From the NCBI GenBank assembly GCA_030645475.1, contig JAUSMA010000060.1, positions 328,032 to 392,031 on the forward strand: a DNA stretch of 64,000 bases. Reading direction: 5' to 3'. Positions 52,995 through 61,595 of the stretch are shown piece by piece. The stretch comes from Nitrospirota bacterium. Lineage in GTDB: Bacteria; Nitrospirota; Nitrospiria; Nitrospirales; Nitrospiraceae. The notes under the pieces are model-generated. The model was not told where the DNA came from. It saw only the letters and a program-made list of their open reading frames with translations, and made no database searches. How positions within the stretch are numbered: position 1 is the stretch's first letter; each line of letters begins with the position of its first letter. A program made the position numbers and the translations under genes.

Positions 52995-53414
52995 TCCGCC
53001 CTTCACATCTTGCGTTGTGCCGGTAGCGCGAAGCTTGTCGATTTTCCATTCGGTGGGAGAGACTTCGAACAGGTGGCCTTTAATCGTATGGAATGACCCC
53101 TTTGTGAAGGCCACCAGGTCCGGCGTCTTGAGCTCCATCTTGAGGATAACGGCTTCCGAGGCCAGATGTGTAAGCAGCAAACTCTTCGGGGTCCTGCTCA
53201 CTTCGTAAGCTCGTTTCTCATTGATCATCAAGGTGCTATCGTTGAGCTTCGCCGTCACTTTCCCGTTCGCATCGAACAACGCAAAATTCACGAGTAATGC
53301 ACCAGTGGCCGGTTTCAAGGCGATCTGAATCTGCGGGATCCCCTCGACTTCAATCGTGCCGTCGGTGTTGCGATACAGGTTCGAACCTACTTCCACGTCC
53401 ATCTCTGGCCTCAT
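52977..53414 (-). CDS. Hypothetical protein
   Basis: A 145-residue soluble-looking beta-rich protein: EVGSNLYRNTDGTIEVEGIPQIQIAL, LLVNFALFDANGKVTAKLND. There is no signal peptide or membrane helix, and no family is recognised. Met5 (53402) is an alternative start. It lies 26 bp downstream of a small membrane protein gene and converges on clpB. The repeated K-G-x-x-x-x-x and regular strand spacing suggest a repetitive beta fold. Confidence 0.6.
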   Translation of the reverse strand: MRPEMDVEVGSNLYRNTDGTIEVEGIPQIQIALKPATGALLVNFALFDANGKVTAKLNDSTLMINEKRAYEVSRTPKSLLLTHLASEAVILKMELKTPDLVAFTKGSFHTIKGHLFEVSPTEWKIDKLRATGTTQDVKGGSVVLG

Positions 53415-53440
53415 TTCACTTCAATGTGAGTAAGAATCGG

Positions 53441-53656
53441 TTATGACTTTTTAATACGATCCAGAATCAAGGCGAGACATCCACCGAGCAGTCCTCCTCC
53501 CATGATGGTCGTTAGCAGCTCGACTAACTTCAGCTCCCAGACCGATCCCTGCGCCTGCATGACCTCCCTAATGCCGCCTTGCAGGAGAATCACGGCGAGC
53601 GCCATGGTCGAGCCGACCACAAACCACCAGAGAAACACTTTCAGGGTCGATACCAT
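53441..53656 (-). CDS. Small two-helix membrane protein
   Basis: A 71-residue protein with two hydrophobic helices (VFLWWFVVGSTMALAVILLQGG; TIMGGGLLGGCLALILDRI) and a basic C-terminus. No family recognised. It starts 7 bp after the comM stop, so is likely co-transcribed with comM. Confidence 0.55.
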   Translation of the reverse strand: MVSTLKVFLWWFVVGSTMALAVILLQGGIREVMQAQGSVWELKLVELLTTIMGGGLLGGCLALILDRIKKS

Positions 53657-53663
53657 CTACACC

Positions 53664-55193
53664 TCAAAAATCCATTCGACGGTCAAGACTGCGATATTGA
53701 ATCGCCTCGGCCAGATGCATAGGCTCAATCGTATCAGAACCCGCGAGATCGGCAATGGTCCTCGCCACACGCACGATGCGCCCATGGGCTCGAGCGGACA
53801 ATCCGAGCTTCGTCAGTGCCTGCTCCAGAAGCTCCTGAGCCGGAGCCGCCAGGCCACAATACCGCTTCAGGAGCCGCGGCTTCAACTGGGCATTTGTGTG
53901 AATCCCATCCTGACGATACCGGTGGAGCTGCCGATCACGTGCCGCCAGGACGCGCGATCGAATCGTGGCGGAACTTTCGGGGATAGGGCCCTGCTCGTGC
54001 AGATCGCGCACGGAGACCGGGGGAACCTCGATATGCATGTCGATACGGTCTTGGAGAGGCCCCGATAATTTGGCTCGATAGCGGCGGATTTGCTGCGGGC
54101 TGCAGACACATTCCCGCGTGCGATCCCCATAATAACCGCAAGGACAGGGATTCATCGCCGCGATCAACATGAAGTGGGCTGGGTAGCGGAGCGAGCCACT
54201 GGCCCTGGTCAAGGTCACATGTCCGTCTTCAAGAGGTTGTCGTAATCCGTCTAAGACGGGACGTCGAAACTCGGGCGATTCGTCCAAAAACAACACACCA
54301 TTATGGGCAAGCGATACTTCTCCAGGCCTAGGAACGGTCCCGCCTCCGATAAGTCCGGCATCGGAAATACTATGGTGTGGTGCGCGAAAGGGACGGACGG
54401 TCAGCAGCGGACGATCGGCCGTCAATTGTCCCGATATGCTATGGACGCGAGTCGTCTCGATCGCTTCCTCCTGCTCCATGAGGGGAAGAATCGTCGGGAG
54501 CCGTTTGGCCAACATGGTCTTGCCGGAACCGGGAGGCCCCACCATCAAGAGATTGTGGCCTCCAGCTGCAGCAATCTCCAGAGCACGCTTGGCGTGATCC
54601 TGCCCCTTTACATCGCCATAGTCGTCATCCTCCGCAGGACGCATGGCAAAGAACCGGTCCCGGTCTACCTGGGCCGGAGTCAGCGTAACCGTACCATTGA
54701 GAAATGCCACGGCCTCGGGGAGCGTGTGGAGTGGATAGGCCATGACGCCCTGGACCATCGCGGCCTCTTGGCTATTCTCCGCCGGCAAGAGCAAACGATG
54801 GTCAAACCGACAGGCGATGCCAATGGATAAGGCACCGGTAATGGCCTTGATCTGTCCATCCAGCGAGAGCTCACCGACACAGACGCAGCCTCGTACATGC
54901 TCAGCCGGAATAACCTCTTCCGCGACAAGAATCCCAATGGCAATCGCCAAGTCGAGCCCGGACCCTTCCTTCTTGATGCCGGCAGGAGCGAGATTGACGG
55001 TGATTTTCTTAGCAGGAAAATGAAAGCCCGTATTCTTGAGCGCGGAGCGAACCCGATCACGGCTCTCTCTGACCGTGGCATCTGGAAGACCAACGACCGA
55101 GAATTGTGGAAGCCCTCCGGCAATATCGACTTCCACATCGATCAGATGCGCATCGATCCCGACGAGCGCCGCACTCAGAACCTTAGCAAGCAT
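53664..55193 (-). CDS. comM: YifB/ComM-family magnesium-chelatase-like AAA+ ATPase
   Basis: A 509-residue protein of normal length. N-terminal Lon-like domain (SAALVGIDAHLIDVEVDIAGGLPQFSVVGLPDATVRESRDRVRSAL); AAA+ Mg-chelatase core with Walker A VGPPGSGKTMLAKRLP and Walker B GVLFLDESPEF; the Cys cluster CPCGYYGDRTRECVCS; and the C-terminal helical lid (SARAHGRIVRVARTIADL). ComM is a helicase that helps extend branches during natural transformation. Followed by two small genes in the same direction. Confidence 0.92.
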   Translation of the reverse strand: MLAKVLSAALVGIDAHLIDVEVDIAGGLPQFSVVGLPDATVRESRDRVRSALKNTGFHFPAKKITVNLAPAGIKKEGSGLDLAIAIGILVAEEVIPAEHVRGCVCVGELSLDGQIKAITGALSIGIACRFDHRLLLPAENSQEAAMVQGVMAYPLHTLPEAVAFLNGTVTLTPAQVDRDRFFAMRPAEDDDYGDVKGQDHAKRALEIAAAGGHNLLMVGPPGSGKTMLAKRLPTILPLMEQEEAIETTRVHSISGQLTADRPLLTVRPFRAPHHSISDAGLIGGGTVPRPGEVSLAHNGVLFLDESPEFRRPVLDGLRQPLEDGHVTLTRASGSLRYPAHFMLIAAMNPCPCGYYGDRTRECVCSPQQIRRYRAKLSGPLQDRIDMHIEVPPVSVRDLHEQGPIPESSATIRSRVLAARDRQLHRYRQDGIHTNAQLKPRLLKRYCGLAAPAQELLEQALTKLGLSARAHGRIVRVARTIADLAGSDTIEPMHLAEAIQYRSLDRRMDF

Positions 55194-55409
55194 GGATCAC
55201 TCCGGTGCAAGACGGAAGGCTGATGGATTATAGAAACCCTCTCCCTCTGTTTCAATCGAAACAACAAGTGGCCACGGAATATGGTTCCATTTCGACTACT
55301 ATGGTTACAGCAATGACGTCGACTTGGACTCCAGTAGGCTGCAATAAATATGTTCTCACGCGAGAACTTCGAGGGTCCGTTTGTGTAACACAATGAAGAG
55401 AACACTGTC

Positions 55410-55600
55410 GCAGGATGCTCAAAAAGTCCGTTCAGCAAGGCCGCAGCGAGTGAAGACCCTCAACGTACCCTCGGGGCGCACGGTGCGACGAATAAGAAGC
55501 ACCACGCCTGTGCGCGCCGCCGAGTGGTGAGGCGGCCGGGTCCCCGTTGAGGGTCTGAACAATGCGAGAATGCTGCTGGCGGACTTTTTCAGCATCCTGC
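55410..55600. repeat. Dispersed palindromic repeat, copy B
   Basis: Ends GCAGGATGCT (55410-55419) and AGCATCCTGC (55591-55600), extended by CAAAAAGTCCG / CGGACTTTTT. The left half carries AAGGCCGCAGCGAGTGAAGA as in copy A. The centre contains extra palindromic sequence (TCAACG...CGTTGA). It lies between comM and the next plus-strand gene. Confidence 0.75.
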
Positions 55601-55636
55601 TAGTACCCCCTCCTCCCCTTCTGTATAATCCCTCCT

Positions 55637-56254
55637 ATGTCAGTGCCCTCCCACTCCCTGTGGTCGTACCTATCGAAACGTACTTCACAGATCATATTGC
55701 CTGGTTCCCTCCCTATCTATGTGCTCCTTGGTGCCATCATCATGGGTGCTGGTAGTCCTGTCCAAGCCCAAATGCCTGGTCGAACAGGCACCGCCTCCGG
55801 ACCAATTGGCGCCTCGATGGCCGTACTCGCGATCCTGCAAGATGCCGATGTCCTTCCACCTGAAGGCACTCCCGAGGCAAATCGAGTCATCAAGGCGGTC
55901 ATTCAATTTCAATCGGTGTTCATGAAGAGCACCGATCCGAATGTGCAAGGGTTTCTGAATCAGGCGTTGGCGGCACAAGAGAAAGCCGCTACAGACGAAA
56001 CCCTGTTACGATTCCGTTCGTCAGGCTGGACTTCAGAGGTACTGGAGGCGCTCAATGGAGCCTGGAGTGTCATGGCGAGCGATCAGCGTGAGCGGTTAAC
56101 GCCAGGCTTTCGTCAATTCAACGTGAGCCTGGAGGATTTCGGTTGGTTGATGGAGCTCGTCGCAAAGGCACGTATCGCCTTCGAACAAGGGGGGCAGCAT
56201 ATTCACCAGGTCTTTGCGCAACGACGGCGGGAAATGCCGGGCGGCGCACAGTAA
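55637..56254 (+). CDS. Hypothetical secreted protein
   Basis: A 205-residue protein with a signal sequence (LPIYVLLGAIIMGAGSPVQAQ) and a mainly helical mature part (NRVIKAVIQFQSVFMKS; VSLEDFGWLMELVAKARIAFEQ). No family recognised. It is 18 bp upstream of an AsnC-type domain gene on the same strand. Confidence 0.65.
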   Translation: MSVPSHSLWSYLSKRTSQIILPGSLPIYVLLGAIIMGAGSPVQAQMPGRTGTASGPIGASMAVLAILQDADVLPPEGTPEANRVIKAVIQFQSVFMKSTDPNVQGFLNQALAAQEKAATDETLLRFRSSGWTSEVLEALNGAWSVMASDQRERLTPGFRQFNVSLEDFGWLMELVAKARIAFEQGGQHIHQVFAQRRREMPGGAQ

Positions 56255-56272
56255 CCGCAACAGGAGGACACC

Positions 56273-56509
56273 ATGGCCACGAAAGCGTATATCCTAATCA
56301 AGGTCAAAGCAGGACGAACGAAAGATGTGCTCCAGGTACTCAAACGCCTTCCCGGCGTCGAGCAAGCCCATTCCTGCTTCGGACGGCCTGACATCATTGT
56401 ATTCATCAGCGTCACGGATGAACGAGCCCTCTCGGATGTCGTGATCACAAAGATTCATCAAATCGAGGGAGTAGAAGAAACCGATACGCACATCGTCGCC
56501 GATGCCTAA
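56273..56509 (+). CDS. Stand-alone Lrp/AsnC ligand-binding (RAM) domain protein
   Basis: A 78-residue protein consisting only of the AsnC_trans_reg fold: YILIKVKAGRTKDVLQVLKRLPGVEQAHSCFGRPDIIVFISV, then VVITKIHQIEGVEETDTHIV. The DNA-binding half is missing, as in other stand-alone RAM domains that bind amino acids. Strong ribosome binding site (ACAGGAGGACACC). Followed by a hairpin (56537-56603). Confidence 0.85.
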   Translation: MATKAYILIKVKAGRTKDVLQVLKRLPGVEQAHSCFGRPDIIVFISVTDERALSDVVITKIHQIEGVEETDTHIVADA

Positions 56510-56536
56510 AAGAAAAGAGCATATAGCGTATGGCGT

Positions 56537-56603
56537 ATGGCCTATAGCAGGTCTATAGATTCAACACAGAGTTGTAGTTGTCTGAATCCTGGCTATAGGC
56601 CAT
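56537..56603. terminator. 12-bp inverted repeat between convergent genes
   Basis: ATGGCCTATAGC (56537-56548) and GCTATAGGCCAT (56592-56603), loop of 43 nt. The surroundings stutter on ATATAGC/TATGGC words. A termination role is possible but the loop is long. Confidence 0.4.
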
Positions 56604-56630
56604 TTGCTATTAGCTCCGCCCTCCCACGAG

Positions 56631-57617
56631 TTACGTTTCACGGGCGTCGAAGGTGACGGTGACGGTGGCCCCGTCTTGTTCTGCCGAACGGTAGCAGGCG
56701 TCGGCCACCTCGACGGCTCGCCAGCCATCATGCCCGGTGATAGGCGGAGGGGTCTTCGTCTCAATGGCATGGACGAAAGCCCGGAGCGTGGCAAGAATCG
56801 TCTGCTGCGGTTGGACCACCCATTCCTGAGGGCCGCGGTCACCGATGACCGCGGTCACTCGATGGTGACACCAATCGGCGGCAAGTTGCCCATGAGTTCC
56901 CACCCATTCCGTTCTCGCCACCCGCCCTACTGACACTCGTGCAATGTCCATGACGCATCGTAGACCGCTCGTCGTCTGAGCCTGCACGATCGCCATCGTC
57001 TCTGGTCCAATGGTCGGGAGCTGGTCCAATTCGCACCGGACATTGACCACTGTCTCGCCGGTGAGAAAGGGCACCAAATCCAACAGGTGAACCCCGAATT
57101 CCAAGAGCGCCCCGCGTTGACCTGGTATCAATGCCTGAACCTGAGCGCTGGCTTTCGTTTCAATCCGGCTGGTGAAGGTGGCGTACCGGAGCCGACCGAG
57201 CTCCGGCAAGTGATCTTTCAGCAACAGAATCGTTGAGTCGAAACGCATGGTCTGTGCGGTCATGAGCATTACACCTGCCTCTTCTGCTGCCCTCACCATC
57301 GCCCCAGCTTCATGACCTGTCGGCGCTAACGGCTTTTCGATAAGAATCGGCTTCCCCGCCTTCACAGCCTGGAGACAGATCTCAGATGAAAGCGACGGAG
57401 GGGTCACCACAACGATAGCTTCTACCCGTGGGTCGGCGATCAAATCGCGATAGTCCCCATAGATAGGAATGTCTTTCGTCGAGAGTGACGGTAGCCCCTC
57501 TCCGATTCGTTTTCGACCGAGCGCGACGAGGCTCGCTTCTGGCAGATCATGGAGCAGGTGATGGATGTACCGGCTGCCATGCCGACCGACACCAATCAGA
57601 CCGATTTTCAGTGACAT
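56631..57617 (-). CDS. Gfo/Idh/MocA-family oxidoreductase
   Basis: A 328-residue NAD(P)-dependent enzyme. N-terminal Rossmann fold KIGLIGVGRHGSRYIHHL (GxGxxG-type variant), VVVTPPSLSSEICLQAVKAGKPILIEKPLAP with the E-K-P signature, then the C-terminal alpha/beta domain. It would oxidise or reduce a sugar or related alcohol; substrate unknown. The ATG at 57617 has GGAGGGAGGCG upstream, chosen over a longer frame to 57683. Confidence 0.85.
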   Translation of the reverse strand: MSLKIGLIGVGRHGSRYIHHLLHDLPEASLVALGRKRIGEGLPSLSTKDIPIYGDYRDLIADPRVEAIVVVTPPSLSSEICLQAVKAGKPILIEKPLAPTGHEAGAMVRAAEEAGVMLMTAQTMRFDSTILLLKDHLPELGRLRYATFTSRIETKASAQVQALIPGQRGALLEFGVHLLDLVPFLTGETVVNVRCELDQLPTIGPETMAIVQAQTTSGLRCVMDIARVSVGRVARTEWVGTHGQLAADWCHHRVTAVIGDRGPQEWVVQPQQTILATLRAFVHAIETKTPPPITGHDGWRAVEVADACYRSAEQDGATVTVTFDARET

Positions 57618-57804
57618 CGCCTCCCTCCAAACCCTATCGATGTGAAAACTGTAGTCCGCCGCACAAGCAGGGTCAACTACCACTCACCCCTTGCCGCAAG
57701 ATTGACAACCCGACAACCTGGTCCCTATAGTACGCGCGCATCGCATGAATCCCGTCTCAAGATGACAACACTCAGATGGCCTTGACGGAAAAGAGATTGC
57801 CGCA

Positions 57805-58602
57805 ATGATATCCACCATCGCCCCATTTACGTTAGATCAAATCGGTACCGGCACGGCACGCTTTCCAAGCGGCGTCGCCATTCCTACGCTGACAGATGCC
57901 GCCGTCGATCCCTATATCCAGACACGCGTCTCGAAACACGTCCATGTGGAATGCGTCCAGTTTTGGCCTCAGCCCAAAGGACTCTACCCCGGGCTTGTTC
58001 TCCTGCACGAAGAATGGGGTCTGACCGCACAAATCAAAGATCTCGGTGCCAGATTGGCGTGTGAAGGTTATGGCGTCATCATCCCAAACCTATATGGGCG
58101 GCTAGGCGGCATGGTGACGGCCAATGCAGAAGTGGCCGATGCCCTGATGGGCAAGCTGAATGAGACGCTCGTTCTCCAAGACATCAATTCCTGCTGTGAG
58201 TTTCTCAATACGCGCGACCACATCAAGCAAAATATCCATGGCGTCGTCGGCTATGGCATGGGCGGATCCTACGCGATCCGGTTTGCCTGTCAACGGAAAC
58301 GGCTTCGAGCCGCAGTCTCCTATTACGGGCGAGTGCCGCAACTGGAAACAGAGATCAGCAGCTTGTATCCTCCCTTGCTCTATCACCAAGCCGGGCTGGA
58401 TCAGTGGGCGCCGGCTTCGCATGTCGATCGGTTACGTGCCGCTGCGACGGAATATAAAAAGCGTGTCGAGATCCGGACCTACCCCAATGCCCCCCATGCG
58501 TTTTGCAACGAGCAACGTGTGGAGAGCTATCGTGCCGATGCGACGGCGGAAGCCTGGGAAGCAACCGCGGCCTTTCTCAAAACCTGCTTCCAGGGCCTTT
58601 AG
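57805..58602 (+). CDS. Dienelactone-hydrolase-family protein with altered nucleophile elbow
   Basis: A 265-residue alpha/beta hydrolase. It shows the DLH-type start (LVLLHEEWGLTAQIKDLGARLACEGYGVIIPNLYG), the nucleophile-elbow region GVVGYGMGGSYAIRF, LYHQAGLDQWAPASH with the acid Asp, and YPNAPHAFCNE with the His. In the family the elbow is G-x-C-x-G-G; here Cys is replaced by Gly (GYGMGG), so the usual catalytic residue is absent. It may be inactive or use another residue. Neighbours give no pathway. Confidence 0.82.
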   Translation: MISTIAPFTLDQIGTGTARFPSGVAIPTLTDAAVDPYIQTRVSKHVHVECVQFWPQPKGLYPGLVLLHEEWGLTAQIKDLGARLACEGYGVIIPNLYGRLGGMVTANAEVADALMGKLNETLVLQDINSCCEFLNTRDHIKQNIHGVVGYGMGGSYAIRFACQRKRLRAAVSYYGRVPQLETEISSLYPPLLYHQAGLDQWAPASHVDRLRAAATEYKKRVEIRTYPNAPHAFCNEQRVESYRADATAEAWEATAAFLKTCFQGL

Positions 58603-58674
58603 CGAAATACCCCACAGTGCGATGTGAAGAGTCCAGGCTTGAGGCTGCGAGCAGAGGCAGGATACAGTAACGTC

Positions 58675-59649
58675 ATGCGCCATTACATCCCGTTCATTCG
58701 ACCAGCTCAATCTCATATCGGCTTCGTCTTTGCCATCCTGATTGTCTCTGTATTCGGGGCCTGCCTGAATGCCAAGGCAGACGAATTGCTTCCGACTGCC
58801 ATACCGGGTTTCTCATCGATCATCCAGGCTCATTCCGATCAACTGGCTAAGCTGGAGTCCGACAAGGGAGCCATTACCCTCTTTGTGTCGGCAATCGGTC
58901 CCGCCATTCACATGATGGATGCCGCGCGGACATTGGGAGCCACCGCTTTGCCTGCCAAACTCTCGAAGGAACTTCTGGTGCCGGATTTGACGACGGCAGT
59001 CCAGCGGCTGATGGGCAGTCTAGCCGCCTGGCAGTTGGCAGCTACCATCCGGCAGGCTGTGACAGAACAGCAATTCACGACGATAACCGAACGACTATCC
59101 GGAACCACACCATCTCACGCATGGCTCGATCAACAAGGCAATGCCTCCTGGCATGAGGCCCTGAATCAACTCGCGGCTGTGGTAACCTCCCCGGAATGGG
59201 CCAAGGTGAATCAGGGAGAATCTGCATCGCCCCTGTTCATCACAGTCTTAGAACGAGCTACTCGTATGGAAGTGGACGCCATACAAGCCAGCTATCAGGA
59301 ATGGGATCGGATACGGAATTGGAAGGATCGGGTGCGTGGGCTCCGTGGGCAGGCCCGCCTCTGCGGAACCTGGCAATGGATCATCCATAACCATCAGCAA
59401 CACCATCAAGAGCAAAAACTGTCATTGCTCTTTCCTCCAACTGGAAATATGCAGGCGACGTTGCCGGGACTCGTAGAAACAATCGTGTTGGGCGAGAACG
59501 TCTATCTACGGTGGGAAATCGATGGTCGGGTCCAAGAAGACAGCCTGCAATTCAGCAAAGAAGGCAAGGGACTCGAAGGGACCTTTGTGAACTCCCAAGG
59601 AGGGTGGGGATCAATCAGCGGTAAGAGAACAGCCGGCTGTACGCCCTAA
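58675..59649 (+). CDS. Hypothetical secreted protein
   Basis: The 324-residue product (ATG at 58675; an upstream in-frame GTG at 58624 is possible) has a signal sequence (VFAILIVSVFGACLNAKAD). The first half is helical (LPTAIPGFSSIIQAHSDQLAKLE, TTAVQRLMGSLAAWQLAATIR). The C-terminal quarter is a small beta domain (ARLCGTWQWIIHNHQQHH, LGENVYLRWEIDGRVQEDSLQFS, GTFVNSQGGWGSISGKRTAGC) that looks like a lipocalin/DUF fold with a Cys pair. No family recognised. Its stop overlaps the convergent DUF423 gene by 4 bp. Confidence 0.65.
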   Translation: MRHYIPFIRPAQSHIGFVFAILIVSVFGACLNAKADELLPTAIPGFSSIIQAHSDQLAKLESDKGAITLFVSAIGPAIHMMDAARTLGATALPAKLSKELLVPDLTTAVQRLMGSLAAWQLAATIRQAVTEQQFTTITERLSGTTPSHAWLDQQGNASWHEALNQLAAVVTSPEWAKVNQGESASPLFITVLERATRMEVDAIQASYQEWDRIRNWKDRVRGLRGQARLCGTWQWIIHNHQQHHQEQKLSLLFPPTGNMQATLPGLVETIVLGENVYLRWEIDGRVQEDSLQFSKEGKGLEGTFVNSQGGWGSISGKRTAGCTP

Positions 59650-60053
59650 TTTGCAGACCTCGTGATACAAGCATCCCGCCAGATTCTCCAACCAAAAAGA
59701 ACCCAACCTGCCAAGAATGCCAACCCGCCGATCGGGGTCACAGCTCCCATCCATCGTATCCCTGCCAGAGCCACGACATACAGACTGCCTGAAAAAAGAA
59801 GAATCCCGAGGGTAAAGAGCCATCCTGTCTGCTCAAGTCGCTGTTCCGGGTAGCGATCAATTGCCCAAGACACTATACAAAGCCCAAAGGCATGATACAT
59901 TTGATAGCGGGTGGCGGTATCGAATACTTGCAGGCTGTGTGCGTCCAGAATCTCTTTGAGTGCATGGGCGCCAAAGGCGCCTGCGGCTACAGCAGATCCG
60001 GCGAAGACCGTTCCCAGTACCAGAAAACGTTGAGAGAGCGACCGACTGATCAT
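59646..60053 (-). CDS. DUF423-family small membrane protein
   Basis: A 135-residue protein with four transmembrane helices. The first carries the family's pattern LVLGTVFAGSAVAAGAFGAHALKEILD, followed by TATRYQMYHAFGLCIVSW and VTPIGGLAFLAGWVLFGW. The function is unknown in general (YgdD/YwdK relatives). It converges with the upstream secreted-protein gene. Confidence 0.9.
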   Translation of the reverse strand: MISRSLSQRFLVLGTVFAGSAVAAGAFGAHALKEILDAHSLQVFDTATRYQMYHAFGLCIVSWAIDRYPEQRLEQTGWLFTLGILLFSGSLYVVALAGIRWMGAVTPIGGLAFLAGWVLFGWRIWRDACITRSAN

Positions 60054-60176
60054 GGAATCCTCTGAGCAGATTTCTCAAAAGCTATTGTGGCAAGAGAGAG
60101 ATCCGATAGCGGACTTGTCCCACATCCCGATAGCCGCATCGGCAGTGGATTCTAGCAGAAAGCACTGAGTCTCGAT

Positions 60177-60731
60177 ATGCCGCTCGAATGCCCCCGCTGT
60201 TTATTCACCAATTCTGACTCCACCTCCACTTGCGAATGTGGGTACGATCTGACTCCGCAGATCCGCAAAGTCACTGGTGCGACGACCGTCATATTCCGAA
60301 GGGTCGACCGTCGGATCGAAGATTCCGGCATGACCCAAGAAGGGTTTGCCCTCGGAATAGTTGCAGTATGGATGCTCCTGACGATCGGAGAATGGATCCG
60401 CATTCGTCCGGAATTAGGGATGCGGAAATCCCTCAATCTCATTCAGGACAGCACCCTCCTCAGCCTCACCGACTTAGCCGGTGCCCTGATTATCGGAGCA
60501 CTCGGGTGGATCGTGGTGTGGATTATCCTGTCCTATGAGGGCCGTCGTCTTCGCCCCTGCCCGAAACGCACAACACTTGCGGTCACCATCGTGTCAGCCG
60601 GACTCTTATTTATGAGTCGATGGATTGCACCGGATGTGTTGGTGCAACATGTGATACAGATGGCGATTATCCTGGGCATCGCCGTCTTTGCCTACTTTGC
60701 AGGCTGTCGAGGCTGGCTGGGAAAATGGTAG
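60177..60731 (+). CDS. Zinc-ribbon membrane protein
   Basis: A 184-residue protein with a short zinc ribbon at the N-terminus (CPRCLFTNSDSTSTCECG; C-x2-C...C-x-C), a linker and about four hydrophobic helices (GFALGIVAVWMLLTIGEW; DLAGALIIGALGWIVVWIILS; TLAVTIVSAGLLFMSRW; IQMAIILGIAVFAYFAG). No family recognised beyond the ribbon. Its last six codons and stop lie inside the 70-bp direct repeat of the second element. Confidence 0.65.
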   Translation: MPLECPRCLFTNSDSTSTCECGYDLTPQIRKVTGATTVIFRRVDRRIEDSGMTQEGFALGIVAVWMLLTIGEWIRIRPELGMRKSLNLIQDSTLLSLTDLAGALIIGALGWIVVWIILSYEGRRLRPCPKRTTLAVTIVSAGLLFMSRWIAPDVLVQHVIQMAIILGIAVFAYFAGCRGWLGKW

Positions 60732-60783
60732 CGACTGGTGCCGGAGGCCGGGATTGAACCGGCATGGTCCTTTTGGAACCGAG
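60714..60783. repeat. Left 70-bp direct repeat of the tRNA-Leu element
   Basis: 70 nt identical to 63827-63896. It includes the 3' end of the zinc-ribbon gene (codons for WLGKW and TAG) and the 3' third of tRNA-Leu (60736-60783, minus orientation). Confidence 0.88.
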
Positions 60784-60963
60784 TATATTGTAAATAGACA
60801 CGTTAGGCCGGGTGAGCCACAGAAACACAGGGATTTTGTCAGGCAGTTTTCGAGGGGATTAGTAAATAGCCGCTGAAAGATCCCTAAACCGCCATGCAAA
60901 TTGATCTTTATCAAGTATGCTCCTACAATCCGCTATCTTAGGCGAGACTCAAGGAGGGCCAAT

Positions 60964-61158
60964 ATGACTGACGATGATTTTACTGACCTCATGAGTGGCA
61001 AAACAAACAACCCCTTGGCTGAATCTGAGATTCCTGAAATCCTTAAGCGGGCAATCAATGCTGGTCATCAGGTCTTGATCCAGGCCTCCTCTGGTAAAGG
61101 ATCCCACACGCTGATCATTGACCAATCTGGGAATTTGCAATTGACGCCTCTTTCCTAG
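60964..61158 (+). CDS. Small hypothetical protein
   Basis: A 64-residue protein starting at ATG 60964 with a very good ribosome binding site (AAGGAGGGCC). It ends in a short basic/beta segment (GHQVLIQASSGKGSHTLIIDQSGNLQLTP). No family recognised. It is within the tRNA-Leu element. Confidence 0.5.
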   Translation: MTDDDFTDLMSGKTNNPLAESEIPEILKRAINAGHQVLIQASSGKGSHTLIIDQSGNLQLTPLS

Positions 61159-61334
61159 CATCTTGAGCACAACAGACCACCACAGGGCGTAACCTGCGGG
61201 AGTGTCTGTGGCGCTTCCTGTGACGCTATGCCGCGCCTCTGGTGTCTGTGAGGTGGCGCGGGTGCTCTATGCGTATACCGTGAAACAATTATCCCCAAAA
61301 TTAAACGCCCCCCCTCTTCCCAACCTGATCGGGA

Positions 61335-61580
61335 GTGATGCGGAACGAACACAGCAAGCGACTCTATACAGACAAATACTCATGGGAGCTATCAAGCAAG
61401 ACCCTTCTTCCTCTCCTCCTACTTCTTCCTACCCCCGTCATCGGTAACCGAAAAAGCCACATCTACCACCGTCCAGATTGCCCGAACTATAGCGAGGTTG
61501 CGCCACATAACAGAGTAGCGTTTAATAGCCCCCCTAGAGGCAGAAACGGCAGGATATCGAGAGCGGGTAACTGTCCTTAG
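61335..61580 (+). pseudogene. Remnant of a thermonuclease-associated zinc-binding (Ada-like) domain
   Basis: The frame contains VIGNRKSHIYHRPDCPNYSEVAPHNRVAFNS and ends SRAGNCP. These match the small C-terminal domain of secreted nucleases (G-N-x-x-S-x-I-Y-H-x-x-x-C-P-x-Y ... N-R-V-x-F). Between them the reading is PPRGRNGRI, but the next frame reads PLEAETAGYR, the expected family continuation, so two compensating frameshifts (one in the C6 run near 61534) seem to have occurred. The nuclease part is missing. Nothing else in 61159-61595 resembles a gene. Confidence 0.45.
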
Positions 61581-61595
61581 TACTTTGTCGCCCTT

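Noticed and set aside
60736..60783. Possible tRNA-Leu at the left repeat
   Set aside because: Sequence diverges after the variable arm (GAGTATATTG), leaving no anticodon or acceptor 5' strand.
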